In this document: positions 52,429-60,099 of the stretch, piece after piece
How positions within the stretch are numbered: the stretch's first letter is position 1
Layout of the letters: every line of letters starts with the position of its first letter
NCBI GenBank assembly: GCA_023228065.1
Contig: JALOBX010000004.1
Location: 1 to 64,000, forward strand
From: Candidatus Pacearchaeota archaeon
Lineage (GTDB): Archaea; Nanoarchaeota; Nanoarchaeia; Pacearchaeales; GW2011-AR1
Length of the DNA: 64,000 nt
Direction of reading: 5' to 3'
Position numbers and translations under genes: made by a program
Notes under the pieces: model-generated
The model's input: only the letters and a program-made list of their open reading frames with translations
Told to the model about the DNA's origin: nothing
Databases searched by the model: none

Positions 52429-54231
52429 ATGAAAGGAAAAATATTTTTGTTTACAATTTTAACAATTTTTTTAATTGGAATTATATCAGCACAAGGAGTT
52501 TCATATTGTTGTGAGAGAACAACTTCAGGAGCTTGGTGTCAGAATGCAGAACAAGATCAATGTGATGCAGGGAATTGCGGGACAACTACTTGTAATAAAG
52601 CACCAACATCTTGCGAATCTACTTCTTATTGCCGATTAGGTACATGTATTAATAGTAGAGAAGGAAATTGTATGCCGAATACTCCACAAAGTTTATGCAG
52701 TTCTGCAGGAGGACTTTGGGATGCAAGAGCAAAGACAGATATTCCTCAATGTCAATTAGGATGTTGTCTAATTGGAGACCAGGCAGCATTTACAACTCAA
52801 GTAAGATGCAAAAGATTATCTTCTATATATGGACTTGAAGTAAATTATAGGCCAGATATTCAAAATGAAATACAATGTATTTCAAGTGCTTCACCACAAG
52901 CAAAAGGAGCATGTATTTTTGAAAAAGAATTTGAAAGAGATTGTAAAGTATTGACAAAAAAAGAATGTCAGGATTTACAATTAACTGCAACTTCAGCAGA
53001 GTTCCATGAAGGATATTTATGTTCTGCTGAAGAACTAAGTACTATTTGTGAAAGAAGTTCAAAGACAACTTGTGTTGAAGGGAAAGATGCAGTTTATTTC
53101 TTAGATACTTGTGGAAATATAGCTAATGTTTATGATCAAGCAATGTTAGCAGATAATGCTGAATCAAAAGATTATTGGACAAAAATTCAAGAACCAAAAT
53201 GTACAGTTGGAGATTTGCAAAGTTTAATTACAACATGCGGAAATTGTGATTATCTTGGCGGAACAACTTGTAAACAATCAGCAACAGGAGGAGCTGTCTG
53301 CAAGGATTTGAAATGTGATTATAAAGGACAAGAGTATAAACATGGAGAAACTTGGTGTGATAAATCAAGAGATGATGAAAATAGCAATAATCCTGGAGCA
53401 AAATATTTTAGATTAGTATGTTATAATAGTGAAGTAAGTGTTGAACCTTGTGTAGAATACAGACAAGAAATATGTGTTCAGTCTTCTATTCCAACAAGTC
53501 AGGGAGATTTCAAAACAGCAGCATGTAAGCCAAATAAATGGCAAGATTGTTATGCACAAACTGATGAAAAGGAATGTTTAAATTCAGACAGAAGAGATTG
53601 TCAATGGATTGATGGAAAAGCTATTTTCAAATCTCCAAGCGCAGGAGAATCAGAAGCAATTCCAACAATACTTCCATCAGGACTTCAAGCTCCAAAACAA
53701 GAAGAAGATGGAACTTGTGCTCCAAAATATGCTCCTGGTTTTGATTATTGGAAAAATGAAAGTGATGCTGGTTCAATATGTTCTTTAGCAAATGATATTT
53801 GTCAAGTAGAATATATGACACCAATTGGAAGTGCTGCATTTAGTTTATTTGGAGGACAACCTCCAGCATATATTCTTGCAGGGGATAGTGAATGTTTAAA
53901 GAAATGTAAGGAAAAATGTTTGGTAGATGATCCTACTCATTTAATTTGTGATGAACCTTGTGCAAATGCATGTCGTAAAACATCATGCTTAAAAGAGAAA
54001 TCGATTCCCGGTGGAACAGTAGAAGATTTAAAACCAGAATGGAGAGAACCAAGAGAAGCTGTGTGTAAGGCATTGGGAGATTGCGGAGTGAAGAATAATT
54101 ATAATGGAAAAGAAGGATATTTTGATGATTGGGAAGATAGCTATACTAGAGAAGAAGTTAATAAAACTGAAGCTGAAGGAGGAGCTGGAGGAGGACTTGG
54201 AGGAATATTCGGAGGTCTTTTAGGAGGATAA
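52429..54231 (+). CDS. Cys-rich exported surface protein, cassette B N-half
   Basis: 600 residues from ATG 52429; the frame's upstream opening at 52390 is inside the preceding gene. A signal peptide (KGKIFLFTILTIFLIGIISAQG) precedes an ectodomain with dozens of cysteines: YFLDTCGNIANVYD, GGAVCKDLKC, YAPGFDYW, CKALGDCGVK. It matches the N-half of the 1300-residue protein. The C-terminus is Gly-rich (GGAGGGLGGIFGGLLGG), possibly a small membrane-inserting hairpin. Its stop overlaps the next start (TAATG). Confidence 0.75.
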   Translation: MKGKIFLFTILTIFLIGIISAQGVSYCCERTTSGAWCQNAEQDQCDAGNCGTTTCNKAPTSCESTSYCRLGTCINSREGNCMPNTPQSLCSSAGGLWDARAKTDIPQCQLGCCLIGDQAAFTTQVRCKRLSSIYGLEVNYRPDIQNEIQCISSASPQAKGACIFEKEFERDCKVLTKKECQDLQLTATSAEFHEGYLCSAEELSTICERSSKTTCVEGKDAVYFLDTCGNIANVYDQAMLADNAESKDYWTKIQEPKCTVGDLQSLITTCGNCDYLGGTTCKQSATGGAVCKDLKCDYKGQEYKHGETWCDKSRDDENSNNPGAKYFRLVCYNSEVSVEPCVEYRQEICVQSSIPTSQGDFKTAACKPNKWQDCYAQTDEKECLNSDRRDCQWIDGKAIFKSPSAGESEAIPTILPSGLQAPKQEEDGTCAPKYAPGFDYWKNESDAGSICSLANDICQVEYMTPIGSAAFSLFGGQPPAYILAGDSECLKKCKEKCLVDDPTHLICDEPCANACRKTSCLKEKSIPGGTVEDLKPEWREPREAVCKALGDCGVKNNYNGKEGYFDDWEDSYTREEVNKTEAEGGAGGGLGGIFGGLLGG

Positions 54232-56855
54232 TGATAAAGAAAATAAATAAAATAGACAAAGAAATGTCAACAATTTTTCATAAGAAAAATCGTAGAGGTG
54301 CAATAGCATTAAGTCAGATATTTATATTATTAATTAGTATTGTCGCAATTGGTTATGCTGTTGGAAGTGAAGTTGGATTTGTAAGTGCTGCAACACCTTG
54401 CACAGACGCTAAATGTAAGGACGAGGAATGTGCTAAAGCATGTCTTAATGTAGATTTGAATGGTAAACCTGTCAAATATGCTAATAGTGATTGTGTAAAT
54501 AATGGTGGATTATCTCTTGCACAATGTATTGGTTCTAAAGATATAGGGGCAACAGGTGCATGTAAGAAATGTTGTTGTAAGGGAACTGCTGTAGAAACTA
54601 TTGTAATAGATAAAACAAAAAGCACTAACACTCAAAGTACAGGGGGACAATGCAGTAGTCTTTGTATTTCAGCAGGATATCTTGCAGGTGCGTCAGATGA
54701 ATCTTGTCATGCTTCATGCGGTTCTGGATTTAATCCAATAAAAGGACCATCATCTTGTCCTCCAACAAATCCAAATTGCTGTTGTAAAGGAGTTAAATCA
54801 ACTACAACAACAGATACAACAAAAACAACAGATTGTGAAAAAGCAGGACATACTTGTGAAGCTACATGTGCAGAAAAGGACATGACAGGAGAATCATGTG
54901 TTGATGCTTCAAGCGGAGCAGCAGTGTCTAAAGGTATTTGTTGTGCAGTACCTTCAGGTAAAACTGAAACTTCTAATACAAATGTTCTTACAGATAGTTT
55001 AACAAACAAATTCAAGGGTGCTATTGACAAGATTCTTAATAGCCCAGCATTTGAAGCATTTGCATGGGGTGCAATGACATATGCGATTGTAAAATTCTTA
55101 GGACCTATGTTAGGATTTGAAAGAGATTTAGTTGATGCTGCTGCATTAGCTGCAGGATTTGGTGTTGGTGTTGGACAACTTGCTACAACATTACTTACAA
55201 AAAAAATGGGAGACGCTGCACAAGCACAACTTGCAGGAGCAGGAATTGGAGCTGCAGTAGGAATTGCTGTATTTATTATGACATATAGAAAAGAAACTCA
55301 AGAAACTATTACATTCACTTGTTATCCGTGGGATGCGCCTGTTGGAGGAAGTGATTGTGAATTTTGTAATAGACAAGGACTTCCTTGCAGTGAATATCAA
55401 TGTAGAAGTTTAGGACAAGGATGTCAGATAGTAAATCCAGGTACAGATAAGGAACAATGTGCATGGGTAAATAGAGATGATGTAAATCCTCCAACAATAA
55501 AGGCAAGAACAGATGTTCTTCTTCAAGGATATACTTATAAAGATTTAACAGAAGGAGTTTCTCCTCCAGACAGAGGAGTAAGAATCTGGAATGAAAATTC
55601 AACAAGCGGATGTGTTAAGGCATTCACTCCTTTAACCTTTGGAGTAGAATTAAATGAACCTGCAAAGTGTAAGATAGATGGAATAAGAAAGAAGAAGTTT
55701 GATGATATGAGTTTCTTTTTTAGTAATAGTTTATCTTTATACAACCATTCGTATACATTAAGTCTTCCAAGCCCAAGTGCAGATGAAGCAGAAAATATCA
55801 CAATAGGAAATAAAGGAAAATATGGATTTTATGTAAAGTGTCAAGATGCAAATGGCAATACAAATACAGCTGACTTTGTATTTGCATTTGATGTATGTCA
55901 AGGACCAGACACAACACCTCCTTTAATTGTAAAGACAAGTCCATTAAATGGCAAACCTGTTGCATATAATATTAGTGCTGTAGAAAATGTAATAGTTTAT
56001 ACAAATGAACCTTCTGATTGCAAGTGGAGTCATTTAGATCAAAGTTATGACAAGATGGATCACAATATGACTAATTGTGCACAAAGTACAGCGAATGTAA
56101 ATTCAGAGGGACTTTATACTTGTACAACAACATTAGATGGTATAAAGGACAGACAAGAAAATATATTTTATATAAGATGTAAGGATCAACCCCAATCAGG
56201 AGTAGACCCTGCAGATAGAAATGCAAATGAAGAATCATATAGATTATCTTTGATTGGAACACAACCATTATTTATTGATTGGGTAAAGCCAGTAAATAAC
56301 AGCTTAGTTAAAGATTCAACAAGCCCAGTTAAAGTAACAGTAGAAGCAAGAACATCTGCAGGATATAAAGATGGAGAAGCAAGCTGTTATTATAGAGACA
56401 CATTACAAGGAACAACAGATAGCAATTATGTAATGTTTTACAATACAAGCTCATTTGAACATTCACAAGACTTATGGCTTGTAGACGGAGAATATGAGTA
56501 TATAATTAAATGTCTTGATTTGGGAGGAAATAGTGATACAGAAATAGTACACTTTACTGTAGAATCAGACAGATTCTCTCCGATAGTTGTAAGAGCTTAT
56601 CATGTAGAAAACTATCTCAAATTAATCACAAATGAACCTGCAGAATGTAGATATGATACTAAATATTCAAGTGCTCCTTGTGATTATACATTTGAAGATG
56701 GAACAGAAATGGTATCTGTAAATAACACAGAACATTACACAGATTGGAATCCTCAAGCAATATTCTACATTAAATGTCAGGATGTTTATGGAAGACAGCC
56801 TGATTCTGGATGTAGTATTATAATAAAACCATCTGATTTTGAATCTACACTTTAA
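54231..56855 (+). CDS. Cys-rich membrane surface protein, cassette B C-half
   Basis: 874 residues. An N-terminal signal-anchor (HKKNRRGAIALSQIFILLISIVAIGYAV, about 17-44) leads to two similar Cys clusters ending in CCCKG (about 110 and 185) and a third (about 200-240), a Gly/Ala-rich membrane block (about 270-353), then TCYPWDAPVGGSDC and Ig-like repeats (TNEPSDCKW, RAYHVENYLKLITNEPAECRY). From about residue 260 it matches the C-half of the 1300-residue protein; the Cys clusters in front are its own. NRRGAI may be a type IV-like processing site. Confidence 0.75.
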   Translation: MIKKINKIDKEMSTIFHKKNRRGAIALSQIFILLISIVAIGYAVGSEVGFVSAATPCTDAKCKDEECAKACLNVDLNGKPVKYANSDCVNNGGLSLAQCIGSKDIGATGACKKCCCKGTAVETIVIDKTKSTNTQSTGGQCSSLCISAGYLAGASDESCHASCGSGFNPIKGPSSCPPTNPNCCCKGVKSTTTTDTTKTTDCEKAGHTCEATCAEKDMTGESCVDASSGAAVSKGICCAVPSGKTETSNTNVLTDSLTNKFKGAIDKILNSPAFEAFAWGAMTYAIVKFLGPMLGFERDLVDAAALAAGFGVGVGQLATTLLTKKMGDAAQAQLAGAGIGAAVGIAVFIMTYRKETQETITFTCYPWDAPVGGSDCEFCNRQGLPCSEYQCRSLGQGCQIVNPGTDKEQCAWVNRDDVNPPTIKARTDVLLQGYTYKDLTEGVSPPDRGVRIWNENSTSGCVKAFTPLTFGVELNEPAKCKIDGIRKKKFDDMSFFFSNSLSLYNHSYTLSLPSPSADEAENITIGNKGKYGFYVKCQDANGNTNTADFVFAFDVCQGPDTTPPLIVKTSPLNGKPVAYNISAVENVIVYTNEPSDCKWSHLDQSYDKMDHNMTNCAQSTANVNSEGLYTCTTTLDGIKDRQENIFYIRCKDQPQSGVDPADRNANEESYRLSLIGTQPLFIDWVKPVNNSLVKDSTSPVKVTVEARTSAGYKDGEASCYYRDTLQGTTDSNYVMFYNTSSFEHSQDLWLVDGEYEYIIKCLDLGGNSDTEIVHFTVESDRFSPIVVRAYHVENYLKLITNEPAECRYDTKYSSAPCDYTFEDGTEMVSVNNTEHYTDWNPQAIFYIKCQDVYGRQPDSGCSIIIKPSDFESTL

Positions 56856-56895
56856 TCAAGAATAGATTTATAAGTTTAGTTTGTATTTTTAGAAT

Positions 56896-57390
56896 ATGAA
56901 AAGGGGACTGAATAAGAAAGCTCGCGACCTCGCTCGTATGAACCGTGCCTTCCTTCCGCGAAATCGCTCGGCTCAATTCGAAATGTCTTTTGGAATGATT
57001 TTTTCAATTATTCTTATAATTGTTTTTCTTGCTTTTGCAATTTATGCGATTATTAAATTCCTTGAACTTCAAGAATCAATAAAGATAACACAATTTGAAA
57101 GCAATTTGCAATCAGATATAGACAAAATGTGGAGAAGCTCACAAGGTTCTCAGAAGTTAGAATATTCTCTACCAAAAAAGATAACTGCAGTGTGTTTTAT
57201 CGACGATGAATTTCAGAATATGATATTTAATTCTGAAAAGATTATTCCTGGGAAAAAAATAAATAATATTGACATTGCAAAAACAATTGGAGCAGAAGAA
57301 CAATTATGCGTTCCAAATGTAAAAGAAAAAGTTAGCTTGATAATCAAGAAAGATTATGGAGAGGCTTTGGTAACAATTGCAAAGCAATAA
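56896..57390 (+). CDS. Pilin-like protein with a GC-rich N-terminal insertion
   Basis: 164 residues. The head MKRGLNKKA is followed by RDLARMNRAFLPRNRSA and then QFEMSFGMIFSIILIIVFLAFAIYAI. Without the middle 17 residues it would read NKKAQFEMSF, the usual pilin-like start, as in the gene at 17120 (KAAFEMS). The inserted DNA has CGN arginine codons where neighbours use AGA. The ectodomain (about 65-164) has two cysteines. First of four pilin-like genes in a row. Confidence 0.65.
   Translation: MKRGLNKKARDLARMNRAFLPRNRSAQFEMSFGMIFSIILIIVFLAFAIYAIIKFLELQESIKITQFESNLQSDIDKMWRSSQGSQKLEYSLPKKITAVCFIDDEFQNMIFNSEKIIPGKKINNIDIAKTIGAEEQLCVPNVKEKVSLIIKKDYGEALVTIAKQ
56920..56974. repeat. 51-bp GC-rich in-frame insertion flanked by GCTC
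   Basis: GCTC at 56920-56923 and 56971-56974 bracket 51 bases that are far richer in G+C than the genome and contain CCGCGA/TCGctCGG as an imperfect hairpin. The reading frame is kept (17 codons). Confidence 0.55.
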
Positions 57391-57392
57391 AA

Positions 57393-58322
57393 ATGAATAG
57401 AAAATTTTCAAAACAGGGTGCTTTAGAAATATCTTTTCCCTGGCTTTTTGCAATTGTTGCAGGAATTTTCATATTATTTCTTTCTATTTATGGTGTTACA
57501 AGATTTATAAAAACAGAACAAACAACTATTGATGCTAAAACTGGAAAAGAAATTGGAGTCTTGCTTAATCCATTGGAAACAAGTTTTGAAAGCGGGGCAG
57601 TAACTTATTTTATACTTCCTGTATCGACGAGAATTTACAATAAATGTGATTCTATCGGAGATTTTGGAAAGCAGGGAATTCAAATATCACAAATGAGTTT
57701 TAATAAATGGACAGAAACAAATGTAAATGTAAATTTTCAGAACAAGTATATTTTTTCTAAAGATTATGCTGAAGGAAAGAAATTTTATGTTTTTTCTAAG
57801 CCATTCCAATTCCCATTTAAAGTTGCAGATCTTATGTATATGACTTCTTCCCTGGACAGATATTGTTTTGCAGATGCTCCTGGAGAAATAAGTGAAGAAC
57901 TTGCTAATTTAAATCAGGAAAATATTCTTGTAGAAAACTGTTCAGAAGAGGACATAGATGTTTGTTTTGGTGGAATTAATTGCGATATAAATGTAAATTA
58001 TGATATGGGTGTCGTAGAAAAAGAGGGAGATAGCATTTATTTCTATGGAGACGCATTAATGTATGCTGCGATTTTTTCTGATGAATATGTTTATGAGTGT
58101 CAATTAAACAGATTAATGAAAAGAGTGAGCAGTCTTTCACTTATTTACAACGACAAAGCGAGTTTTATTTCAAGAACAGGATGTTATTCAAACTTAGACT
58201 TATCTTTTTTAAGCGGGGCTGCAGAAAGTTTCAGCAATTCTGCAGATATTAGCTCAATTGGATTTATTGCTGATGATGTCGGATTAAAAAATGATGCAAA
58301 TTCGGTTTGCAGATTATGGTAA
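57393..58322 (+). CDS. Pilin-like membrane-anchored protein (309 aa)
   Basis: N-terminus MNRKFSKQGALEISFPWLFAIVAGIFILFLSIYGV: basic head, KQG/ALE site with Glu, hydrophobic helix. The ectodomain has several cysteines (NKCDSIGDFG, DRYCFADAPG, ENCSEEDIDVCFGGINCDINV). It starts two bases after the preceding stop. Its size suggests a minor or adaptor pilin-like subunit rather than the major one. Confidence 0.65.
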   Translation: MNRKFSKQGALEISFPWLFAIVAGIFILFLSIYGVTRFIKTEQTTIDAKTGKEIGVLLNPLETSFESGAVTYFILPVSTRIYNKCDSIGDFGKQGIQISQMSFNKWTETNVNVNFQNKYIFSKDYAEGKKFYVFSKPFQFPFKVADLMYMTSSLDRYCFADAPGEISEELANLNQENILVENCSEEDIDVCFGGINCDINVNYDMGVVEKEGDSIYFYGDALMYAAIFSDEYVYECQLNRLMKRVSSLSLIYNDKASFISRTGCYSNLDLSFLSGAAESFSNSADISSIGFIADDVGLKNDANSVCRLW

Positions 58323-58323
58323 A

Positions 58324-58851
58324 ATGAAAAACAAAAAATCTCAATTAAAAATTCAGCAAATGGCGTTTATGCTTATGGCTGTTACATTATTCTTTGTACT
58401 TGCAGGAATGTTTGTTCTTGTATATAGATTTTCTCAAGTTAAACAATCTGCTTCAGTATTAGAAGAACAAAATTCAAAATTGTTGGTTACTAAGTTAGCA
58501 AATTCTCCGGAATTCTCCTGTGGAAATGCTTTTGGAAGCAGTAGAATAAGTTGCATTGATGCAGATAAGGCAATGATGTTAAAAAGAAATATTGACAAAT
58601 ACACTAATTTTTGGGGAGTTGCAAGCATAGAAATAAGAAAAGTCTATCCAGCAGGAGGAAATTCTACCTGCACTTTGCTTAACTATCAAAATTGCAGTAT
58701 TATTAAGGTATTATCCAAGAATGTAAATCTTCTTCCTGCATCATCTAATTTTGTATCTTTATGCAAGAAAGATGTTTATAATGAAGAAGTTTATGATAAA
58801 TGTGAATTGGCGGTGTTTATAGTCAGTTCAGAAGATAAAAGAACAAAATGA
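58324..58851 (+). CDS. Membrane-anchored pilin-like protein (175 aa)
   Basis: I start at ATG 58324, one base behind the previous stop; the frame's earlier ATG at 58291 lies inside that gene. The head MKNKKSQLKIQQMAFMLMAVTLFFVLAGMFVLVYRF gives one helix but no clear Glu after the cleavage-type site. The outer part has six or so cysteines (FSCGNAFGSSRISCIDA, STCTLLNYQNCS). The stop overlaps the next start. Confidence 0.65.
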   Translation: MKNKKSQLKIQQMAFMLMAVTLFFVLAGMFVLVYRFSQVKQSASVLEEQNSKLLVTKLANSPEFSCGNAFGSSRISCIDADKAMMLKRNIDKYTNFWGVASIEIRKVYPAGGNSTCTLLNYQNCSIIKVLSKNVNLLPASSNFVSLCKKDVYNEEVYDKCELAVFIVSSEDKRTK

Positions 58852-59348
58852 TAAAAAAAAGAGGCTTAATAAATAATAAACTAGGGCAAGAGGAAATGAT
58901 TGGATTTGTATTAATTATTGTAATAGTAACTATAATTATACTTGTTTTCTTAAGTTTTTCTTTAAGGAAGTCACAGAATGAAGTTGTGGAGAGCTATCAG
59001 GTAAATGGATTTATTCAGTCATTTTTGCAGTATACTAGCGATTGTAGGAATGATTTAGAGTATCTTTCTGTTCAGAACCTTATATTTAGCTGTAGAGATG
59101 GGGGAACTTGCTTAGACAAGAGGGATGTTTGCAAGGTGCTTAATTCAACGCTCAAAGATATTGTAAAAGAAAGCTGGAGAGTCGGAAGCGGGAGACCAAT
59201 ACAAGGGTATAAATTAGATATTCTTGTTAATAAAGAAGGAATGTTAATGATTAAAGAAGGAAATGAAACCCAGAATTATGAAGGAAGCAGTCAAGATTTT
59301 TCAAGAAAAGGCGAAGATTTTGAGATTTCAGTTATAATTTATTACTAA
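58848..59348 (+). CDS. Membrane-anchored pilin-like protein (166 aa)
   Basis: N-terminus MIKKRGLINNKLGQEEMIGFVLIIVIVTIIILVFLSFSL: site LG/QEE with Glu, then a hydrophobic helix. The outer domain has cysteines (YTSDCRNDLEY, IFSCRDGGTCLDKRDVC). It overlaps the preceding gene by 4 bases (ATGA) and ends 4 bases into the convergent regulator gene. Last gene of the surface cluster. Confidence 0.65.
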   Translation: MIKKRGLINNKLGQEEMIGFVLIIVIVTIIILVFLSFSLRKSQNEVVESYQVNGFIQSFLQYTSDCRNDLEYLSVQNLIFSCRDGGTCLDKRDVCKVLNSTLKDIVKESWRVGSGRPIQGYKLDILVNKEGMLMIKEGNETQNYEGSSQDFSRKGEDFEISVIIYY

Positions 59349-59689
59349 ATTTTAATGTGAATTGTAATATTCTCTGATATTATTACTGGCTTATGTCTTA
59401 CTCTATTTGTTGTCTTTTCTTCTACTAAATCTATAAAACCAAATCTTTCTAAAAGCTTAACATCATCATAAACAGACTTAAAATCTCTCCCCAACTTCTT
59501 TGCAAGTTCGTAAATAGAAGAAGGTTTTTCTGTCTTTATAATGCTTAAAATCCTGGCTTTTTCGTTCCTCAAAAGCTGTCTTAGAGAATCTATTCCTGAA
59601 AAATCGAATTTATTCTTATCCTTCGATGTTTTTCCAAATAAAGAGAATGTTCCTTTTGATTCTGTGATAGTTATTTCTCTCGTCGTCAT
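59345..59689 (-). CDS. Winged-helix transcription regulator (HVO_A0114-like)
   Basis: 114 residues. The helix-turn-helix is KPSSIYELAKKLGRDFKSVYDDVKLLERFGFIDLVEE (about 55-90), followed by a wing. The start has a strand-rich head (TTREITITESKGTFSLFGK). The HVO_A0114 family has this helix pattern. It is divergent from the S-layer gene and convergent with the pilin-like cluster, so it could regulate either. Two copies of tatatgtctt lie in front of it. Confidence 0.75.
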   Translation of the reverse strand: MTTREITITESKGTFSLFGKTSKDKNKFDFSGIDSLRQLLRNEKARILSIIKTEKPSSIYELAKKLGRDFKSVYDDVKLLERFGFIDLVEEKTTNRVRHKPVIISENITIHIKI

Positions 59690-59702
59690 TTTATTTTATT
59701 GA

Positions 59703-59757
59703 TATATGTCTTTTCTATTTAGATAATTATAAGATATATATTTGTGTTATATGTCTT
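59703..59757. promoter_or_regulatory. Direct repeat TATATGTCTT upstream of the regulator gene
   Basis: TATATGTCTT is at 59703-59712 and 59748-59757, 45 bases apart, in the gap before the winged-helix gene. It is a possible binding site of that regulator. The rest of the 59690-59880 stretch is very AT-rich and shows no gene. Confidence 0.35.
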
Positions 59758-59879
59758 ATTTATAATATATGTTAATAGATTAATAAATATTTCTATTAAG
59801 AACTCCCTTAAAAGTGTAATTATAATAAAGTGATGTCATTAGGTTTATAAATAAATGGTTGATTTGGGGGGTATTTAAC

Positions 59880-59888
59880 CTATATATG
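59880..59888 (+). promoter_or_regulatory. Probable TATA box of the S-layer gene
   Basis: cctatatatg, about 220 bases before the S-layer ATG, would start RNA near 59911 and so produce a leader of about 190 bases. No better TATA lies closer to the gene. Confidence 0.4.
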
Positions 59889-59910
59889 AGAAATAGCGTA
59901 ATAAGCTTTT

Positions 59911-60099
59911 TAAAGGAAAATGGGTTTTTCAGTATAACACTCATAAAAGAGTGTTCTAATAGGGAGTTAGTCATATTCATCTCAACAGGTGGGTTACCCT
60001 ATCTCATGGGTTGAGAGGGAGAGTTGTCATAGACAACATATTCGTAGGGAAAGAGTATAAATTTCCCTATAAGATAATTGAAAGGAGGTTAAAAAAAAG
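59911..60099 (+). promoter_or_regulatory. Structured 5' leader of the S-layer mRNA
   Basis: Four hairpins follow each other: AACACTC/GAGTGTT (59936-59942, 59949-59955), TCTCAAC/GTTGAGA (59980-59986, 60010-60016) with an inner GGGTTACCC, GTTGTC/GACAAC (60023-60028, 60032-60037) and TAGGGAAA/TTTCCCTA (60045-60052, 60062-60069). The ribosome binding site aggaggt (60083-60089) stands free 11 bases before the ATG. Such a leader is in line with long-lived, strongly expressed S-layer messages; a switch function is also possible. Confidence 0.6.

Noticed and set aside
58291..58323. Longer N-terminus for the 175-aa pilin-like protein
   Set aside because: The extra residues lie inside the preceding gene in another frame; the ATG at 58324 directly follows its stop and gives a typical head.
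59780..59980. A 66-codon minus-strand frame
   Set aside because: It lies in an AT-rich intergenic region over the S-layer promoter and leader, with no start signal and a biased composition.
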